In this document: positions 48,501 to 51,476 of the stretch, in pieces
Position numbering within the stretch: position 1 is the stretch's first letter
Layout of the letters: the number at the start of each line of letters is the position of its first letter
Origin: Mytilus californianus
Taxonomy: Eukaryota > Mollusca > Bivalvia > Mytilida > Mytilidae
Length of the DNA stretch: 64,000 nucleotides
Assembly (NCBI RefSeq): GCF_021869535.1
Contig: NW_026262690.1
Span: 15,091,001-15,155,000, forward strand
Direction: 5' to 3'
Notes under the pieces: generated by a model
What the model saw: the letters and a program-made list of their open reading frames with translations, nothing else
Databases searched by the model: none
What the model was told of the DNA's origin: nothing
Position numbers and translations under genes: made by a program

Positions 48501-49179
48501 AACACCAGGTCCTAACTAGATACAAGAAATATACTCTATGTCTCTCACACACGAAGACTTTACTTCTAAATTTGTCAGTAAAACTACATGAGTAATATTC
48601 AAAGACAACACCCCATTTCACATTTCATTGTGTACCTGGATGTCATTTATCTTTTATAGTTATGGGGTTATGATATTTATGACCTGCAGTTTTACATTCA
48701 AAGGTTGACATGTCTGTGTTAAGTAATATTTTTAAATTCATTAATTATGACATTTTAGATTCAATTGGAAACATTAGTCTTGAAATGATATATATTATGG
48801 CCAATCATTGCAATTCCACACTCCATAGTTTCTCTCTCAGATTGAAAACTAAACTGCTATCCCATTATTTCCCACCGAAATCAATAAAATGTTTTAGAAA
48901 AATGCAAATGATAATCTGTACATTTGTGAGAAAAAAAAAAATCTGTCGGCAATCACCCTCACCCCTAAATAGAAATTCTTTATCTGACCCTTGTGAGTTA
49001 TTTTTACTATTTGTATAATTTTAGGTATGTATAATGCCCCCTGTTACTACTACCCTAACAGAGCTGGAGCGGCTGGCAGAGCATCGTTTATTGTAGCCGT
49101 GGAACTAAAGAGTGGAGAGAAGAATGCTGACCACTGGGTTAAAAGAGGAACAGCTCTGTTGATGAGTTTGGACTATTAA
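267..49179 (+). CDS. DNAH2: Axonemal dynein heavy chain 2, C-terminal 2,523 residues, 42 exons (5' end outside window)
   Basis: This is a force-generating heavy chain of an axonemal inner dynein arm. It hydrolyses ATP in an AAA+ ring and walks on the adjacent doublet microtubule in cilia and sperm flagella. The joined exons give an uninterrupted frame whose order matches DNAH2: end of AAA1, AAA2 with [11 protein letters not shown]3 with GPVGTGKT and FMDDFNM, AAA4 with GIGGSGRQS, stalk coiled coils and microtubule-binding tip, AAA5, AAA6 and C-terminal domain ending [10 protein letters not shown]. Residue numbers below (r) count from the first complete codon in the window. The DNAH2 assignment rests on remembered similarity to vertebrate DNAH2 along the whole length, including the [10 protein letters not shown] and NTDE-type stalk regions; another axonemal paralogue is less likely. 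The start codon, tail, linker and AAA1 P-loop are upstream. Introns not listed separately contain only AT-rich sequence in which I recognise nothing. Confidence 0.93.
697..1110 (+). repeat. Dispersed repeat family R1, long copy
   Basis: Starts near agatgtggtatgagtgccaa and contains gagacaactctccatcc, a tacggccttcaacac block, aaagggcccc and a later cgacaaccactgaacatc / ctgactttaggacaggt block. Related copies occur at 7290, 9886, 11925, 15000, 21595, 57670 and inverted at 50520. No ORF; I think of it as a non-autonomous element common in mussels (from memory). Confidence 0.8.
1508..1783. mobile_element. MITE-like element with 19-bp terminal inverted repeats
   Basis: The left end (1508-1526, ttatttcccttgtcgggaa) and right end (1765-1783) are inverted repeats with a single mismatch, enclosing 238 bp of non-coding sequence. 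The size and lack of coding fit a miniature inverted-repeat element inside the e1-e2 intron. No target duplication is obvious. Confidence 0.7.
1888..2013 (+). CDS. DNAH2: DNAH2 exon e2: start of AAA2 region
   Basis: Encodes r94-135, [14 protein letters not shown] through [13 protein letters not shown], the linker into AAA2. It is 42 codons in phase 0, with acceptor attacag and donor gtaggt. Its last 42 bp are repeated about ten times downstream with the donor site, so the first donor (2014) must be the functional one to keep frame. Confidence 0.93.
2014..2530 (+). repeat. 53-bp tandem repeat copied from the e2 exon/donor junction
   Basis: About ten copies of a 53-bp unit made of donor gtaggtctca plus the last 42 bp of exon e2 (ending gactatgctaag). 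Each copy therefore recreates a potential 5' splice site. Because 53 is not a multiple of 3, use of odd copies would shift frame. The ORF seen here is a by-product. Confidence 0.93.
3265..3483 (+). CDS. DNAH2: DNAH2 exon e3: AAA2 P-loop
   Basis: Encodes r136-208, with the AAA2 Walker A motif GGTQAGKS at 3385-3408 preceded by [14 protein letters not shown]. It ends GDPNFQIVK. It is 73 codons in phase 0. AAA2 binds nucleotide structurally in dyneins. The exon end is copied into the intron as a 43-bp array. Confidence 0.95.
3484..3810 (+). repeat. 43-bp tandem repeat copied from the e3 exon/donor junction
   Basis: About seven progressively degraded units containing gggagatcccaacttccaaa, the end of e3, followed by gtaaaata (its donor). 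The first two copies are near-perfect and later ones drift, suggesting age increasing away from the exon. Antisense ORFs here are repeat artefacts. Confidence 0.9.
3976..4093 (+). CDS. DNAH2: DNAH2 exon e4: AAA2
   Basis: Encodes r209-247 plus one base of a split Asp: [19 protein letters not shown] and [17 protein letters not shown]. The acceptor (tttaag) has a weak pyrimidine tract. The donor is gtaggt at 4094. Confidence 0.93.
4558..4835 (+). CDS. DNAH2: DNAH2 exon e5: AAA2 Walker B region
   Basis: Encodes r249-340, with the conserved AAA2 block [19 protein letters not shown], then [14 protein letters not shown] and [12 protein letters not shown] (sensor region). It ends AKKKEK. Acceptor attttag, donor gtcagt. 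Confidence 0.95.
5561..5964 (+). CDS. DNAH2: DNAH2 exon e6: AAA2-AAA3 connector
   Basis: Encodes r341-474, with the helical lid ending [19 protein letters not shown]. At 404 nt it is one of the longer exons. It ends with two bases of a split Gly completed by e7. Acceptor attcacag, donor gtaagt. Confidence 0.95.
6235..6433 (+). CDS. DNAH2: DNAH2 exon e7: AAA3 P-loop
   Basis: Encodes r476-541. The AAA3 Walker A motif GPVGTGKT lies at 6335-6358, after [16 protein letters not shown]. It ends [12 protein letters not shown]3 is a regulatory nucleotide site in dyneins. Acceptor atttcag, donor gtaatt. Confidence 0.96.
6885..7109 (+). CDS. DNAH2: DNAH2 exon e8: AAA3 Walker B
   Basis: Encodes r542-616, with [14 protein letters not shown], then the Walker B-type FMDDFNMP at 6981-7004, [13 protein letters not shown] and [15 protein letters not shown]. 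It is 75 codons in phase 0. The last 55 bp are duplicated once at 7116-7172. Confidence 0.95.
7110..7172 (+). repeat. Single 60-bp-offset copy of the e8 exon end
   Basis: Immediately after the e8 donor, gattatggattctggtatga and the following segment repeat the exon end with about 10 differences. The second copy lacks an intact donor. Confidence 0.85.
7290..7505 (+). repeat. Dispersed repeat R1 copy
   Basis: Contains agaagatgtggtaagattgt, gagacaattctccaca, gtacggctttcaacaatgag and aaaggccccgaaatgacaaa, the same order as the other R1 copies. Truncated after tgatttatgtac. Confidence 0.85.
8133..8237 (+). CDS. DNAH2: DNAH2 exon e9: AAA3
   Basis: Encodes r617-651: [20 protein letters not shown] and [15 protein letters not shown], the sensor region of AAA3. 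It is 35 codons in phase 0. Acceptor ttcacag, donor gtaagt. Confidence 0.95.
8617..8805 (+). CDS. DNAH2: DNAH2 exon e10: AAA3 lid
   Basis: Encodes r652-714: [20 protein letters not shown], then [18 protein letters not shown] and [19 protein letters not shown]. It is 63 codons in phase 0. The exon end and its donor are repeated as 58-bp units downstream. Confidence 0.95.
8806..9130 (+). repeat. 58-bp tandem repeat copied from the e10 exon/donor junction
   Basis: About five units carrying ccaagatacattatctct and gagagatatctctaag (exon end) followed by gtaag/gtaat (donor). Weaker traces continue to about 9260. Confidence 0.92.
9477..9655 (+). repeat. 64-bp tandem repeat of the e11 acceptor and exon start
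   Basis: Three nearly identical copies place acceptor tatacag at 9521-9527, 9585-9591 and 9649-9655, each followed by ata/gttccaggg. The unit also carries tgtagcactaattaataata. The third copy starts the genuine exon. Confidence 0.92.
9656..9741 (+). CDS. DNAH2: DNAH2 exon e11
   Basis: Encodes r715-742 ([20 protein letters not shown], then RLWIHECF) plus two bases of a split Arg. Three tandem copies of the acceptor and exon start exist, at 9527, 9591 and 9655. Only the last leads into the full in-frame exon. Confidence 0.93.
9886..10010 (+). repeat. Dispersed repeat R1, degraded fragment
   Basis: Has ggagatgtgcctttgattgg, gacaactatctaccag, aacaactatagggc and ggtttcaacaacgag in R1 order, but with many substitutions. 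Confidence 0.65.
10096..10226 (+). CDS. DNAH2: DNAH2 exon e12
   Basis: Encodes r744-786: [20 protein letters not shown], then [16 protein letters not shown] and NKIPPIF, between AAA3 and AAA4. Acceptor tttgcag, donor gtaagt. An 85-bp-offset partial copy follows the donor. Confidence 0.94.
10227..10275 (+). repeat. Partial copy of exon e12 just after its donor
   Basis: Sequence at 10236-10263 (atgacagataaactaggctc) repeats e12 from 10151 at an 85-bp offset. It is short and diverged at its end. Confidence 0.75.
10700..10975 (+). repeat. Dispersed repeat family R3
   Basis: Shares aattagc, ttttctgctaagcatgca, aaagact-gttggct and aggtaggct/gggt with the sequence at 47,370-47,635. Ends near acgaatcaatcaatcca. 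Non-coding. Confidence 0.65.
11107..11256 (+). CDS. DNAH2: DNAH2 exon e13
   Basis: Encodes r788-836: [20 protein letters not shown], then [20 protein letters not shown] and VLFKDAIEH, the helical segment leading to AAA4. Split codons at both ends (Gly before, Val after). Acceptor caacag, donor gtaagt. Confidence 0.94.
11925..12170 (+). repeat. Dispersed repeat R1 copy
   Basis: Contains aagaaatgtaatgattgcca, agacaactatccaccaaaga, aaaggccctgattatatgac and acaattcaaacaagaac in the R1 order; moderately diverged. Confidence 0.8.
12298..12465 (+). CDS. DNAH2: DNAH2 exon e14: AAA4 P-loop, GC donor
   Basis: Encodes r838-892. The AAA4 Walker A motif GIGGSGRQS is at 12351-12377, followed by [17 protein letters not shown]. 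The frame requires the exon to end after the first base of a split Asp (r893), so the donor is gcaagt at 12466: a GC-AG intron with an otherwise perfect donor consensus. Confidence 0.94.
12671..12745 (+). pseudogene. Decayed duplicate of the 5' half of DNAH2 exon e15
   Basis: Exactly 150 bp upstream of e15, an acceptor (atttcag) is followed by atctta, then ctgcaggctctgga and tcagctgtatttcttttaac. These parallel the exon's tactggcaggctggagt and gcaactgtatttatctttaa. The copy has diverged by roughly a third, lacks the Walker B core and runs into a stop. I infer a tandem duplication of the exon edge that has decayed. Confidence 0.7.
12825..12985 (+). CDS. DNAH2: DNAH2 exon e15: AAA4 Walker B region
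   Basis: Encodes r894-946: [20 protein letters not shown], then [20 protein letters not shown] and [13 protein letters not shown]. Acceptor atttcag, donor gtatgt. A decayed copy of the exon's 5' half with its own acceptor lies 150 bp upstream. Confidence 0.95.
12986..15587 (+). other. 2.6-kb DNAH2 intron (e15-e16)
   Basis: AT-rich. Holds two short near-repeats of ttgttggtatgcc / gatatcatgctgc near 13,385-13,455 and an R1 fragment at 15,000-15,085 (gtatgttggccagtgagaca). No gene or RNA is recognised in the rest. Confidence 0.6.
15588..15727 (+). CDS. DNAH2: DNAH2 exon e16: AAA4
   Basis: Encodes r947-992 plus two bases of a split Arg: [20 protein letters not shown] and [20 protein letters not shown], then PVGEPF. 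Acceptor aaactag, donor gtaggc. The last 23 bp and donor are repeated in a 39-bp array downstream. Confidence 0.95.
15728..16100 (+). repeat. 39-bp tandem repeat copied from the e16 exon/donor junction
   Basis: About nine and a half units, each with tgagtccagttggagaacca then ttcag and donor gtaggcaata. The 39-bp period equals 13 codons, so both strands stay open and produce spurious repetitive ORFs. In the DNAH2 frame the first copy stops at tga. Confidence 0.93.
16325..16440 (-). repeat. Dispersed repeat family R2, inverted copy
   Basis: On the - strand it reads gaatggaaatggggaatgtg, then tcaaagagacaacaacccga, matching copies at 59,095 and 62,075. Confidence 0.8.
16569..16701 (+). CDS. DNAH2: DNAH2 exon e17: AAA4 lid
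   Basis: Encodes r994-1037: [20 protein letters not shown], then [18 protein letters not shown] and VGNDDE, the end of AAA4. Acceptor atacag, donor gtacgg. It precedes the largest intron in the window (6.0 kb). Confidence 0.95.
17735..17995 (+). repeat. 28-bp minisatellite
   Basis: About nine copies of a unit with attagattaaagaaggaatt followed by gggactat, with single-base variants. Not derived from an exon. Confidence 0.92.
18600..18930 (+). repeat. 44-bp minisatellite
   Basis: About seven copies with tattctagtcctatagatat then caggattcatgaatagaata. Very uniform, suggesting recent expansion. Confidence 0.92.
19005..19335 (+). repeat. About 30-bp degenerate minisatellite
   Basis: Around nine units with aagtacactgattcaggaat and aaaatacaat, with variable unit length (about 29 to 46 bp). 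Confidence 0.88.
21320..21860 (+). repeat. About 40-bp minisatellite interrupted by an R1 insertion
   Basis: Units contain gttacccattggagaatatt and tgtctcaattta. At 21,595-21,740 an R1 copy (acaactataggtaaccgtac, caaaatgacaaatgtaaaac) splits the array; the repeat resumes after it, so the insertion is younger than the array. Confidence 0.85.
22710..22855 (+). CDS. DNAH2: DNAH2 exon e18: base of stalk
   Basis: Encodes r1038-1085: [20 protein letters not shown], then [20 protein letters not shown] and LELVSGYK, the conserved run into the first stalk helix. It ends with two bases of a split Asn. Acceptor attttag, donor gtatgt. Confidence 0.95.
23388..23598 (+). CDS. DNAH2: DNAH2 exon e19: stalk coiled coil 1
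   Basis: Encodes r1087-1156, a charged heptad-type helix: [26 protein letters not shown] and [20 protein letters not shown], ending QQK. This is stalk helix CC1. Acceptor tctgtag, donor gtagac. The exon tail and donor recur in a 96-bp array. Confidence 0.95.
23599..24326 (+). repeat. 96-bp tandem repeat copied from the e19 exon/donor junction
   Basis: About seven and a half units. Each has a GT-G-rich intronic half (gatagggaggggtgggggga) and the last 45 bp of e19 (gtcattgtacaacagaaac, gatgctgatgaacaacagaag) followed by donor gtagac. The period is a multiple of 3, but each unit carries TAG/TAA in the gene frame. Confidence 0.95.
24724..24840 (+). CDS. DNAH2: DNAH2 exon e20: stalk coiled coil 1
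   Basis: Encodes r1157-1195: [20 protein letters not shown], then [19 protein letters not shown], the distal half of CC1. It is 39 codons in phase 0. Acceptor ttacag, donor gtaaat. Confidence 0.95.
25205..25346 (+). CDS. DNAH2: DNAH2 exon e21: entry to microtubule-binding domain
   Basis: Encodes r1196-1242: [20 protein letters not shown], then [20 protein letters not shown] and LEAKKQL. The KPP marks the hinge between CC1 and the microtubule-binding tip. Acceptor aaacag, donor gtaaga. Confidence 0.95.
25625..26076 (+). CDS. DNAH2: DNAH2 exon e22: microtubule-binding tip and coiled coil 2
   Basis: The longest exon here (452 nt) encodes r1244-1393. First comes the tip ([55 protein letters not shown]), then stalk helix CC2 ([18 protein letters not shown] through [18 protein letters not shown]), ending RWEETVK. 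Acceptor ttttcag, donor gtaaga. Degenerate copies of its last 60 bp follow. Confidence 0.96.
26077..26225 (+). repeat. Degenerate copies of the e22 exon end
   Basis: Two or so degraded units with ggggaaaacttgtaggggga, ggctagggaaaattagacga and gaggaaactgag echo the exon's ggaaaacttgtggaaggact and agatgggaggaaactg. Confidence 0.75.
26378..26503 (+). CDS. DNAH2: DNAH2 exon e23: start of AAA5
   Basis: Encodes r1394-1435: [20 protein letters not shown], then [20 protein letters not shown] and [18 protein letters not shown] is the AAA5 P-loop equivalent, degenerate as in other axonemal dyneins. Acceptor tttgcag, donor gtattt. A partial copy lies about 121 bp downstream. Confidence 0.95.
26504..26640 (+). 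repeat. Partial copy of the e23 exon end
   Basis: Atgggaccattcttaaaaa at 26,565 and acatggttcagatgatatg at 26,589 repeat e23 from 26,444 at about 121-bp offset, with substitutions and a lost donor. Confidence 0.8.
26706..26917. mobile_element. 212-bp MITE with perfect 15-bp terminal inverted repeats
   Basis: The left end tactgtggattcatt (26706-26720) and right end aatgaatccacagta (26903-26917) are exact inverses. The ends read TA...TA, consistent with a TA target site. Internal tttcgtgg / cacgaatt motifs form a second inverted pair. This resembles a MITE type widespread in molluscs (from memory). Confidence 0.85.
26918..29004 (+). other. Rest of the e23-e24 intron: diverged repeats
   Basis: At 27,080-27,480 lies sequence of a dispersed-repeat type (ccacaaagaaagggggaggt, tgtctgtctagaccaac, actttgtacattgtttgatc). 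From about 27,760 to 28,420 about six very degenerate units near 105 bp recur (cactctcatgttc, caataagccaccctcac, attcaatatc). No gene is seen. Confidence 0.55.
29005..29220 (+). CDS. DNAH2: DNAH2 exon e24: AAA5
   Basis: Encodes r1436-1507: [40 protein letters not shown] and [20 protein letters not shown], ending SR. It is 72 codons in phase 0. Acceptor ttttag, donor gtaagt. A partial copy at 110-bp offset follows the donor. Confidence 0.95.
29221..29290 (+). repeat. Partial copy of exon e24 after its donor
   Basis: At 29,241 gtaattgttacatcaactga then gggagcctgtcatggggatc repeats e24 from 29,131 at a 110-bp offset, moderately diverged. Confidence 0.7.
29762..29912 (+). CDS. DNAH2: DNAH2 exon e25: AAA5
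   Basis: Encodes r1508-1557: [20 protein letters not shown], then [20 protein letters not shown] and [10 protein letters not shown], with one base of a split Gly. Acceptor ttccag, donor gtaaga. Confidence 0.95.
30318..30410 (+). repeat. Intronic tandem duplication, two copies
   Basis: Attctataggtagattctaa then cgtggcatttttagtaattt occurs twice, about 46 bp apart, entirely within the intron. It serves as a contrast to the exon-edge repeats. Confidence 0.85.
30528..30677 (+). CDS. DNAH2: DNAH2 exon e26: AAA5
   Basis: Encodes r1559-1607: [20 protein letters not shown], then [20 protein letters not shown] and [23 protein letters not shown] is a strongly conserved dynein block. Acceptor attatag, donor gtagga. 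Confidence 0.95.
31308..31440 (+). CDS. DNAH2: DNAH2 exon e27: AAA5-AAA6 connector
   Basis: Encodes r1609-1651: [20 protein letters not shown], then [20 protein letters not shown] and EIL, a helical segment. The donor gtttgt is weaker than its neighbours. The split Arg is completed in e28. Confidence 0.94.
31857..32201 (+). CDS. DNAH2: DNAH2 exon e28: AAA5-AAA6 connector
   Basis: Encodes r1653-1766: [39 protein letters not shown] and [19 protein letters not shown], ending NEYHTYAVY with two bases of a split Lys. Acceptor ttttcag, donor gtaagt. The exon end and donor are repeated downstream (112-bp, then 37-bp periods). Confidence 0.95.
32202..32525 (+). repeat. Nested tandem repeat copied from the e28 exon/donor junction
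   Basis: One 112-bp copy of intron plus exon end (gaggagagaatcaacaatct, catatgctgtgtacaa) is followed by about four 37-bp copies, each with catacatatgctgtgtacaa and donor gtaagtacca. At 32,477 the flanking tactctcttt-gggaggggca motif of the first copy returns, showing a two-step expansion. Confidence 0.93.
32727..32853 (+). CDS. DNAH2: DNAH2 exon e29
   Basis: Encodes r1768-1809: [20 protein letters not shown], then [20 protein letters not shown] and GV, a conserved block before AAA6. Acceptor attacag, donor gtaaga. It is followed by a 2.0-kb intron containing a repeat element. Confidence 0.95.
33030..34521. mobile_element. 1.5-kb non-coding element with AACCGGATTT ends and internal repeats
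   Basis: It begins aaccggattttcg (33030) and ends aggaaatccggtt (to 34521), a 10-bp perfect inverted pair. Inside, from about 33,540, four to five units near 145 bp recur with gggcccagttttcaagttgg, tccaaa-t--gggtccaaaatt and gggttctttgaaatgctgaa. No transposase ORF. A non-autonomous transposon is my inference. Confidence 0.65.
34854..35040 (+). CDS. DNAH2: DNAH2 exon e30
   Basis: Encodes r1810-1871: [20 protein letters not shown], then [20 protein letters not shown] and [16 protein letters not shown], ending [14 protein letters not shown] is typical of axonemal heavy chains. Acceptor ttttag, donor gtaagt. Confidence 0.95.
35226..35369 (+). repeat. 107-bp duplication of the e31 acceptor and exon start
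   Basis: The acceptor ctatttctttcag and the first 66 bp of e31 occur at 35,263 and again 107 bp later at 35,370, nearly identical. The first copy reads into ctatag, a stop in frame, and contains a donor-like attgtaagatc. Confidence 0.93.
35370..35575 (+). CDS. DNAH2: DNAH2 exon e31
   Basis: Encodes r1873-1940: [39 protein letters not shown] and [19 protein letters not shown], ending FVLSPGV. Two acceptors 107 bp apart precede near-identical exon starts. The first copy (35263) meets an in-frame TAG, so the second is the functional start. A further copy of the exon middle follows at a 150-bp offset. Confidence 0.94.
35576..35700 (+). repeat. Copy of the e31 exon middle after its donor
   Basis: From 35,607, attcattataaaccatgtga, ggtcaaagtttactgaacct and gtcctagatatgccccag repeat e31 at a 150-bp offset with about 10 substitutions. 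Confidence 0.88.
36148..36273 (+). CDS. DNAH2: DNAH2 exon e32: AAA6
   Basis: Encodes r1941-1982: [20 protein letters not shown], then [20 protein letters not shown] and RE. The [10 protein letters not shown] block is the AAA6 P-loop-equivalent region, which does not bind ATP in dyneins. Acceptor attcag, donor gtaggc. Confidence 0.96.
36488..36685 (+). CDS. DNAH2: DNAH2 exon e33: AAA6
   Basis: Encodes r1983-2048: [40 protein letters not shown] and [21 protein letters not shown] is the AAA6 signature. The acceptor (gtttaaaag) has an unusually poor pyrimidine tract. Donor gtaaat. Confidence 0.95.
37617..37897 (+). repeat. 55-bp tandem repeat of the e34 acceptor and exon start
   Basis: About five units with tttgcag, then g-actgaaagttaatatgaa and acgtttatacaactta, each recreating an acceptor plus exon start. 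The final copy leads into e34. Confidence 0.92.
37898..38089 (+). CDS. DNAH2: DNAH2 exon e34: AAA6 lid
   Basis: Encodes r2049-2112: [40 protein letters not shown] and [14 protein letters not shown]. Acceptor attgcag is the last of about five tandem copies of acceptor plus exon start. Donor gtagat. Confidence 0.95.
38983..40520 (+). repeat. Dispersed element with GTCGAGC hairpin and a 146-bp tandem array
   Basis: It opens with gtcgagc (38983) and gctcgac (39011-39017), a hairpin. There follow about nine units near 146 bp with ctgaccttgacctcattttc, atggttcagtgg, taagtttttg and aggtctactatat. A 440-bp higher-order copy exists: tggtatgtgcgtaccttgca occurs at 39,264 and 39,704. No coding. Confidence 0.85.
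40929..41113 (+). CDS. DNAH2: DNAH2 exon e35: AAA6 lid / C-terminal domain
   Basis: Encodes r2113-2173: [40 protein letters not shown] and [19 protein letters not shown]. The [14 protein letters not shown] block is diagnostic of dynein heavy chains. Acceptor tgatag, donor gtaagt. Confidence 0.96.
41114..42166 (+). other. 1.05-kb DNAH2 intron (e35-e36)
   Basis: AT-rich with no recognised repeat family or gene; e35 and e36 join in frame across it. Confidence 0.6.
42167..42392 (+). CDS. DNAH2: DNAH2 exon e36: C-terminal domain
   Basis: Encodes r2175-2249: [40 protein letters not shown] and [20 protein letters not shown], ending [19 protein letters not shown] is strongly conserved. Acceptor ttccag, donor gtatat. 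Confidence 0.95.
43349..43360 (+). CDS. DNAH2: Candidate 12-nt microexon in the e36-e37 intron (speculative)
   Basis: The tetracodon gatcgtccatcg (Asp-Arg-Pro-Ser) is bounded by tatgtaag and a perfect donor gtaagt. It would insert four residues in phase 0 between GESREDK and VLDLAANI, a loop of variable length among dyneins. Vertebrate DNAH2 reads straight through as far as I recall. Chance occurrence is quite possible. Confidence 0.25.
43415..43686 (+). repeat. 133-bp tandem duplication in the e36-e37 intron
   Basis: Two almost identical copies beginning acacagaaacagcacaagta with gttatagaaacactgctatt and cttggtgttcatcaagtaca. Purely intronic. Confidence 0.93.
43873..43989 (+). CDS. DNAH2: DNAH2 exon e37: C-terminal domain
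   Basis: Encodes r2250-2288: [20 protein letters not shown], then [19 protein letters not shown]. It is 39 codons in phase 0. Acceptor ttatag, donor gtaatg. Confidence 0.95.
44357..44506 (+). CDS. DNAH2: DNAH2 exon e38: C-terminal domain
   Basis: Encodes r2289-2338: [20 protein letters not shown], then [20 protein letters not shown] and [10 protein letters not shown]. It is 50 codons in phase 0. Acceptor tttacag, donor gtaata. Confidence 0.95.
45046..45222 (+). CDS. DNAH2: DNAH2 exon e39: C-terminal domain
   Basis: Encodes r2339-2397: [40 protein letters not shown] and [29 protein letters not shown] is the hallmark of the dynein C-terminal domain. Acceptor tgacag, donor gtaagt. Confidence 0.96.
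45714..45788 (+). CDS. DNAH2: DNAH2 exon e40: C-terminal domain
   Basis: Encodes r2398-2422: [20 protein letters not shown], then VGPPK. At 75 nt it is the shortest coding exon assigned with confidence here. Acceptor cttcag, donor gtttgt. Confidence 0.94.
46206..46356 (+). CDS. DNAH2: DNAH2 exon e41: C-terminal domain
   Basis: Encodes r2423-2472: [40 protein letters not shown] and [10 protein letters not shown], with one base of a split Gly. [10 protein letters not shown] and PTIHFKPV are conserved C-terminal motifs. Acceptor gtcag, donor gtatgt. Confidence 0.95.
46357..49024 (+). other. 2.7-kb last DNAH2 intron (e41-e42)
   Basis: Contains an R3 repeat copy at about 47,370-47,635 (ttttctgctaagcatgcatt, aaagactggttggctc). 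The rest is AT-rich with no gene seen on either strand. Confidence 0.6.
47370..47635 (+). repeat. Dispersed repeat R3 copy
   Basis: Shares the ctgctaagcatgca and gactggttggct blocks with 10,700-10,975, in the same order and orientation. Ends near gcaagcagcaatcaat. Confidence 0.65.
49025..49179 (+). CDS. DNAH2: DNAH2 exon e42: last coding exon and stop
   Basis: Encodes r2474-2523 and [43 protein letters not shown] and [10 protein letters not shown]. The ending is almost the same as vertebrate DNAH2 (GTALLMSL). Acceptor tttag at 49020-49024, after a 2.7-kb intron. Confidence 0.96.
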
Positions 49180-49900
49180 TTCCTTGATAAAGACAGAAGG
49201 AACAAAGAAAATGTACTGACTTGCTAATAATGTCGTAGTTTTTATGATTTGACAAAAAGAAATTGCATATAACTTTGTGATTTGATTTTGTTTTTTCCAC
49301 TTATAAGAATTAATTTTAGTTGGAAAGTATATATTAGAATTGATGTTATTGTGGTATCTCCTTCTTTATTTGTCATTAACTAGTAGATTGTTATAACACA
49401 ACGAACATCTTTTGCTCGGTTAATTTAATGAAACAATTTAATAAGAAAAATTAAAATTTACACACATTGTATATCTTTTACTTTTTGAATTTATGTAAAT
49501 ATCCAACTTTTTTGAGGTTTAAAAGGTGACACCTATGTATGGCAAAAGAAATAAGAATCGTTGAATTTATTTATCTAAGAATTAAACAAATGAAAAGTTG
49601 TTATCCTTCCTGTTGCTAGTAACCTATTAAATGATATTGTTAAATGAAACAAGTTGTTCGCTGTGATATTTTTTTCCAATTACAAGCAAATCATTCCGTC
49701 CAATTAAAGATATATTTATAATTTATTTTCTATTAAATTTATTTGCATTACTAGATTATTTACATGAATATTAAAATCACCTACTACCATATATTATTTT
49801 TTTATTAAGAAAAAAAATGTTGTTATTAATTTATATTGTTGGGTTTATTTAACAAATTTAAGAACAGATATAAAATTAAAGTTATTTTGTTTTTTCTTGG
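49180..49900 (+). other. DNAH2 3' untranslated region (end approximate)
   Basis: AT-rich sequence after the stop with no ORF. The best poly(A) signal I see is ATTAAA at 49875-49880, followed by T/GT-rich sequence. An earlier ATTAAA at 49581-49586 is an alternative. The exact cleavage site is inferred. Confidence 0.5.
49875..49880 (+). terminator. Candidate poly(A) signal ATTAAA for DNAH2
   Basis: ATTAAA, a common variant hexamer, is followed within 20 bp by a T- and GT-rich stretch typical of a downstream element. No AATAAA was found between the stop and this site. Confidence 0.45.
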
Positions 49901-49959
49901 TGTTTATTATTTCAACATACAAGCTGTGTAGAAAGTATTGTGACATGCAAAGTATTAAC

Positions 49960-51476
49960 AGTTAACTCAAAAGTGTGCAGTTAAAACCAGTTAACCAGAA
50001 AGGGTGCTATTAAAACTAGTTAACCTGAAAGGTAACAATTAAAGCCAGTTACCAGAAAGGGTACAGTTAAAACCATTTAACCACAAAGGGTGCAATTAAA
50101 ATCAGTTATCTAGAAAGGGTACAGTTAATCCAGATAACCAGAAAGGGTGCAATTAAAACCAGTTAACCAAAAAGGGAACAATGAATACCATTTAACCTGA
50201 AAGGCTGCAATTAATTAAAACTGCTGTTATATCACAAAGAGTGCAATTAAAACCAGTTAACCAGAAAGGATGCAGTTAAAAACAGTTACAAGGAAAGAGT
50301 GCAATTATAACCAGTTAACCAGAAAGGGTGCAATTAAAACCAGTTAACCAAAAAGGGAATAATTAATACAAGTTAACATGAAAGGGTGCAATTAAAACCA
50401 GTTATCAAGAAAGGGTACAGTTAAAACCAGTTAGCCACAAAGATTGCAATTTAAACCAGTTAACCAGAAAGGGTGCAATTAGAACCAGTTACCTAGAAAG
50501 GGTGCAGTAAAAACAAGTGACTAGGTTAGGGGGATGGTTCAGCGCTCAAAAACATGTTAAACCCCGCCACATTATGTGCCTGTCCCAAGTCAGGAGCCTG
50601 TAGTTCAGTGGTTGTTGTCGGTTCATGTCTGTCATATTTTTATTTTGTAAATTGTTTTGTTATAAGTTAGGCCATTAGTTTTCTGAATTGAATTGTTTCA
50701 TGTTTTTTATGTCGGGGCTTTTATAGCCGTTGATACAGTATGGGTTTTTCTCATTGTTGAAGGCTGTACGGTTGCCTATAATTGCTTACATCCACTTAGT
50801 TTGAACTTTGGTTGATAGTTATCTCATTGGCAATCATACCACATCTCTTTATTTTTGTATTAACCACAAAAGATGCAATTAAAATCAGTTAACCAGAAAG
50901 GGTACAAATAATCCAGTTAACCACAAAGAGTGGAATTAAAGCCAGTTAACCACAAATGGATCAATTAATACTAGTTAACATGAAAGGGTGCAGTTTAAAC
51001 CAGTTAACCTGAAAGGGTGCAATTAAAACCAGTTACCCAGAAAGGGTGCAGTTAAAACCAGTTAACCAGAAATAGTACTATTTAAACAAGTTATCCAGAA
51101 AAGCTGCAATAAAACCAGTAAACTAAAAAAGCAATTTAAACGAGTTACTCAGAAATAGTGCAATTAAATCAAATTACAAGAAAGGGAACAATTACATCCA
51201 GCTAACCAAAATGGATGCACTTAACCAGAAATATTGCAATTAACACACTTTTAAACCAGAAAGGGGACAATTAAAACCAGTTAACTAAAAAGAAGTGCAA
51301 TTAAAATCACTTAACCAGAAATATTGCAATTAAAACCACTTAACCAAAAATTTTGAAATTAAACCTCTTTTAAACCAGAAAGGTGACAATTAAAGAGTTA
51401 ACCAAAAAGAAGTGCAATTAAAACCACTTAACAAAAAATATAACAATTAAAAACCAATTGTTCAGAGAACAGTTGA
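49960..51476 (+). repeat. 28-bp minisatellite, first segment
   Basis: Dozens of degenerate units around gcaattaaaaccagttaacc then agaaaggg, starting about 780 bp after the DNAH2 stop. All units run in the same direction. It is interrupted at 50,520 by an inverted R1 copy and ends at the element starting at 51,477. Confidence 0.93.
50520..50870 (-). repeat. Dispersed repeat R1, inverted copy inside the minisatellite
   Basis: On the - strand it begins agatgtggtatgattgccaa, with gtacagccttcaacaatgag, then tcctgacttgggacaggcac and gtggcggggtttaacatgtt. It is the most complete R1 copy in the window along with that at 697. Confidence 0.9.
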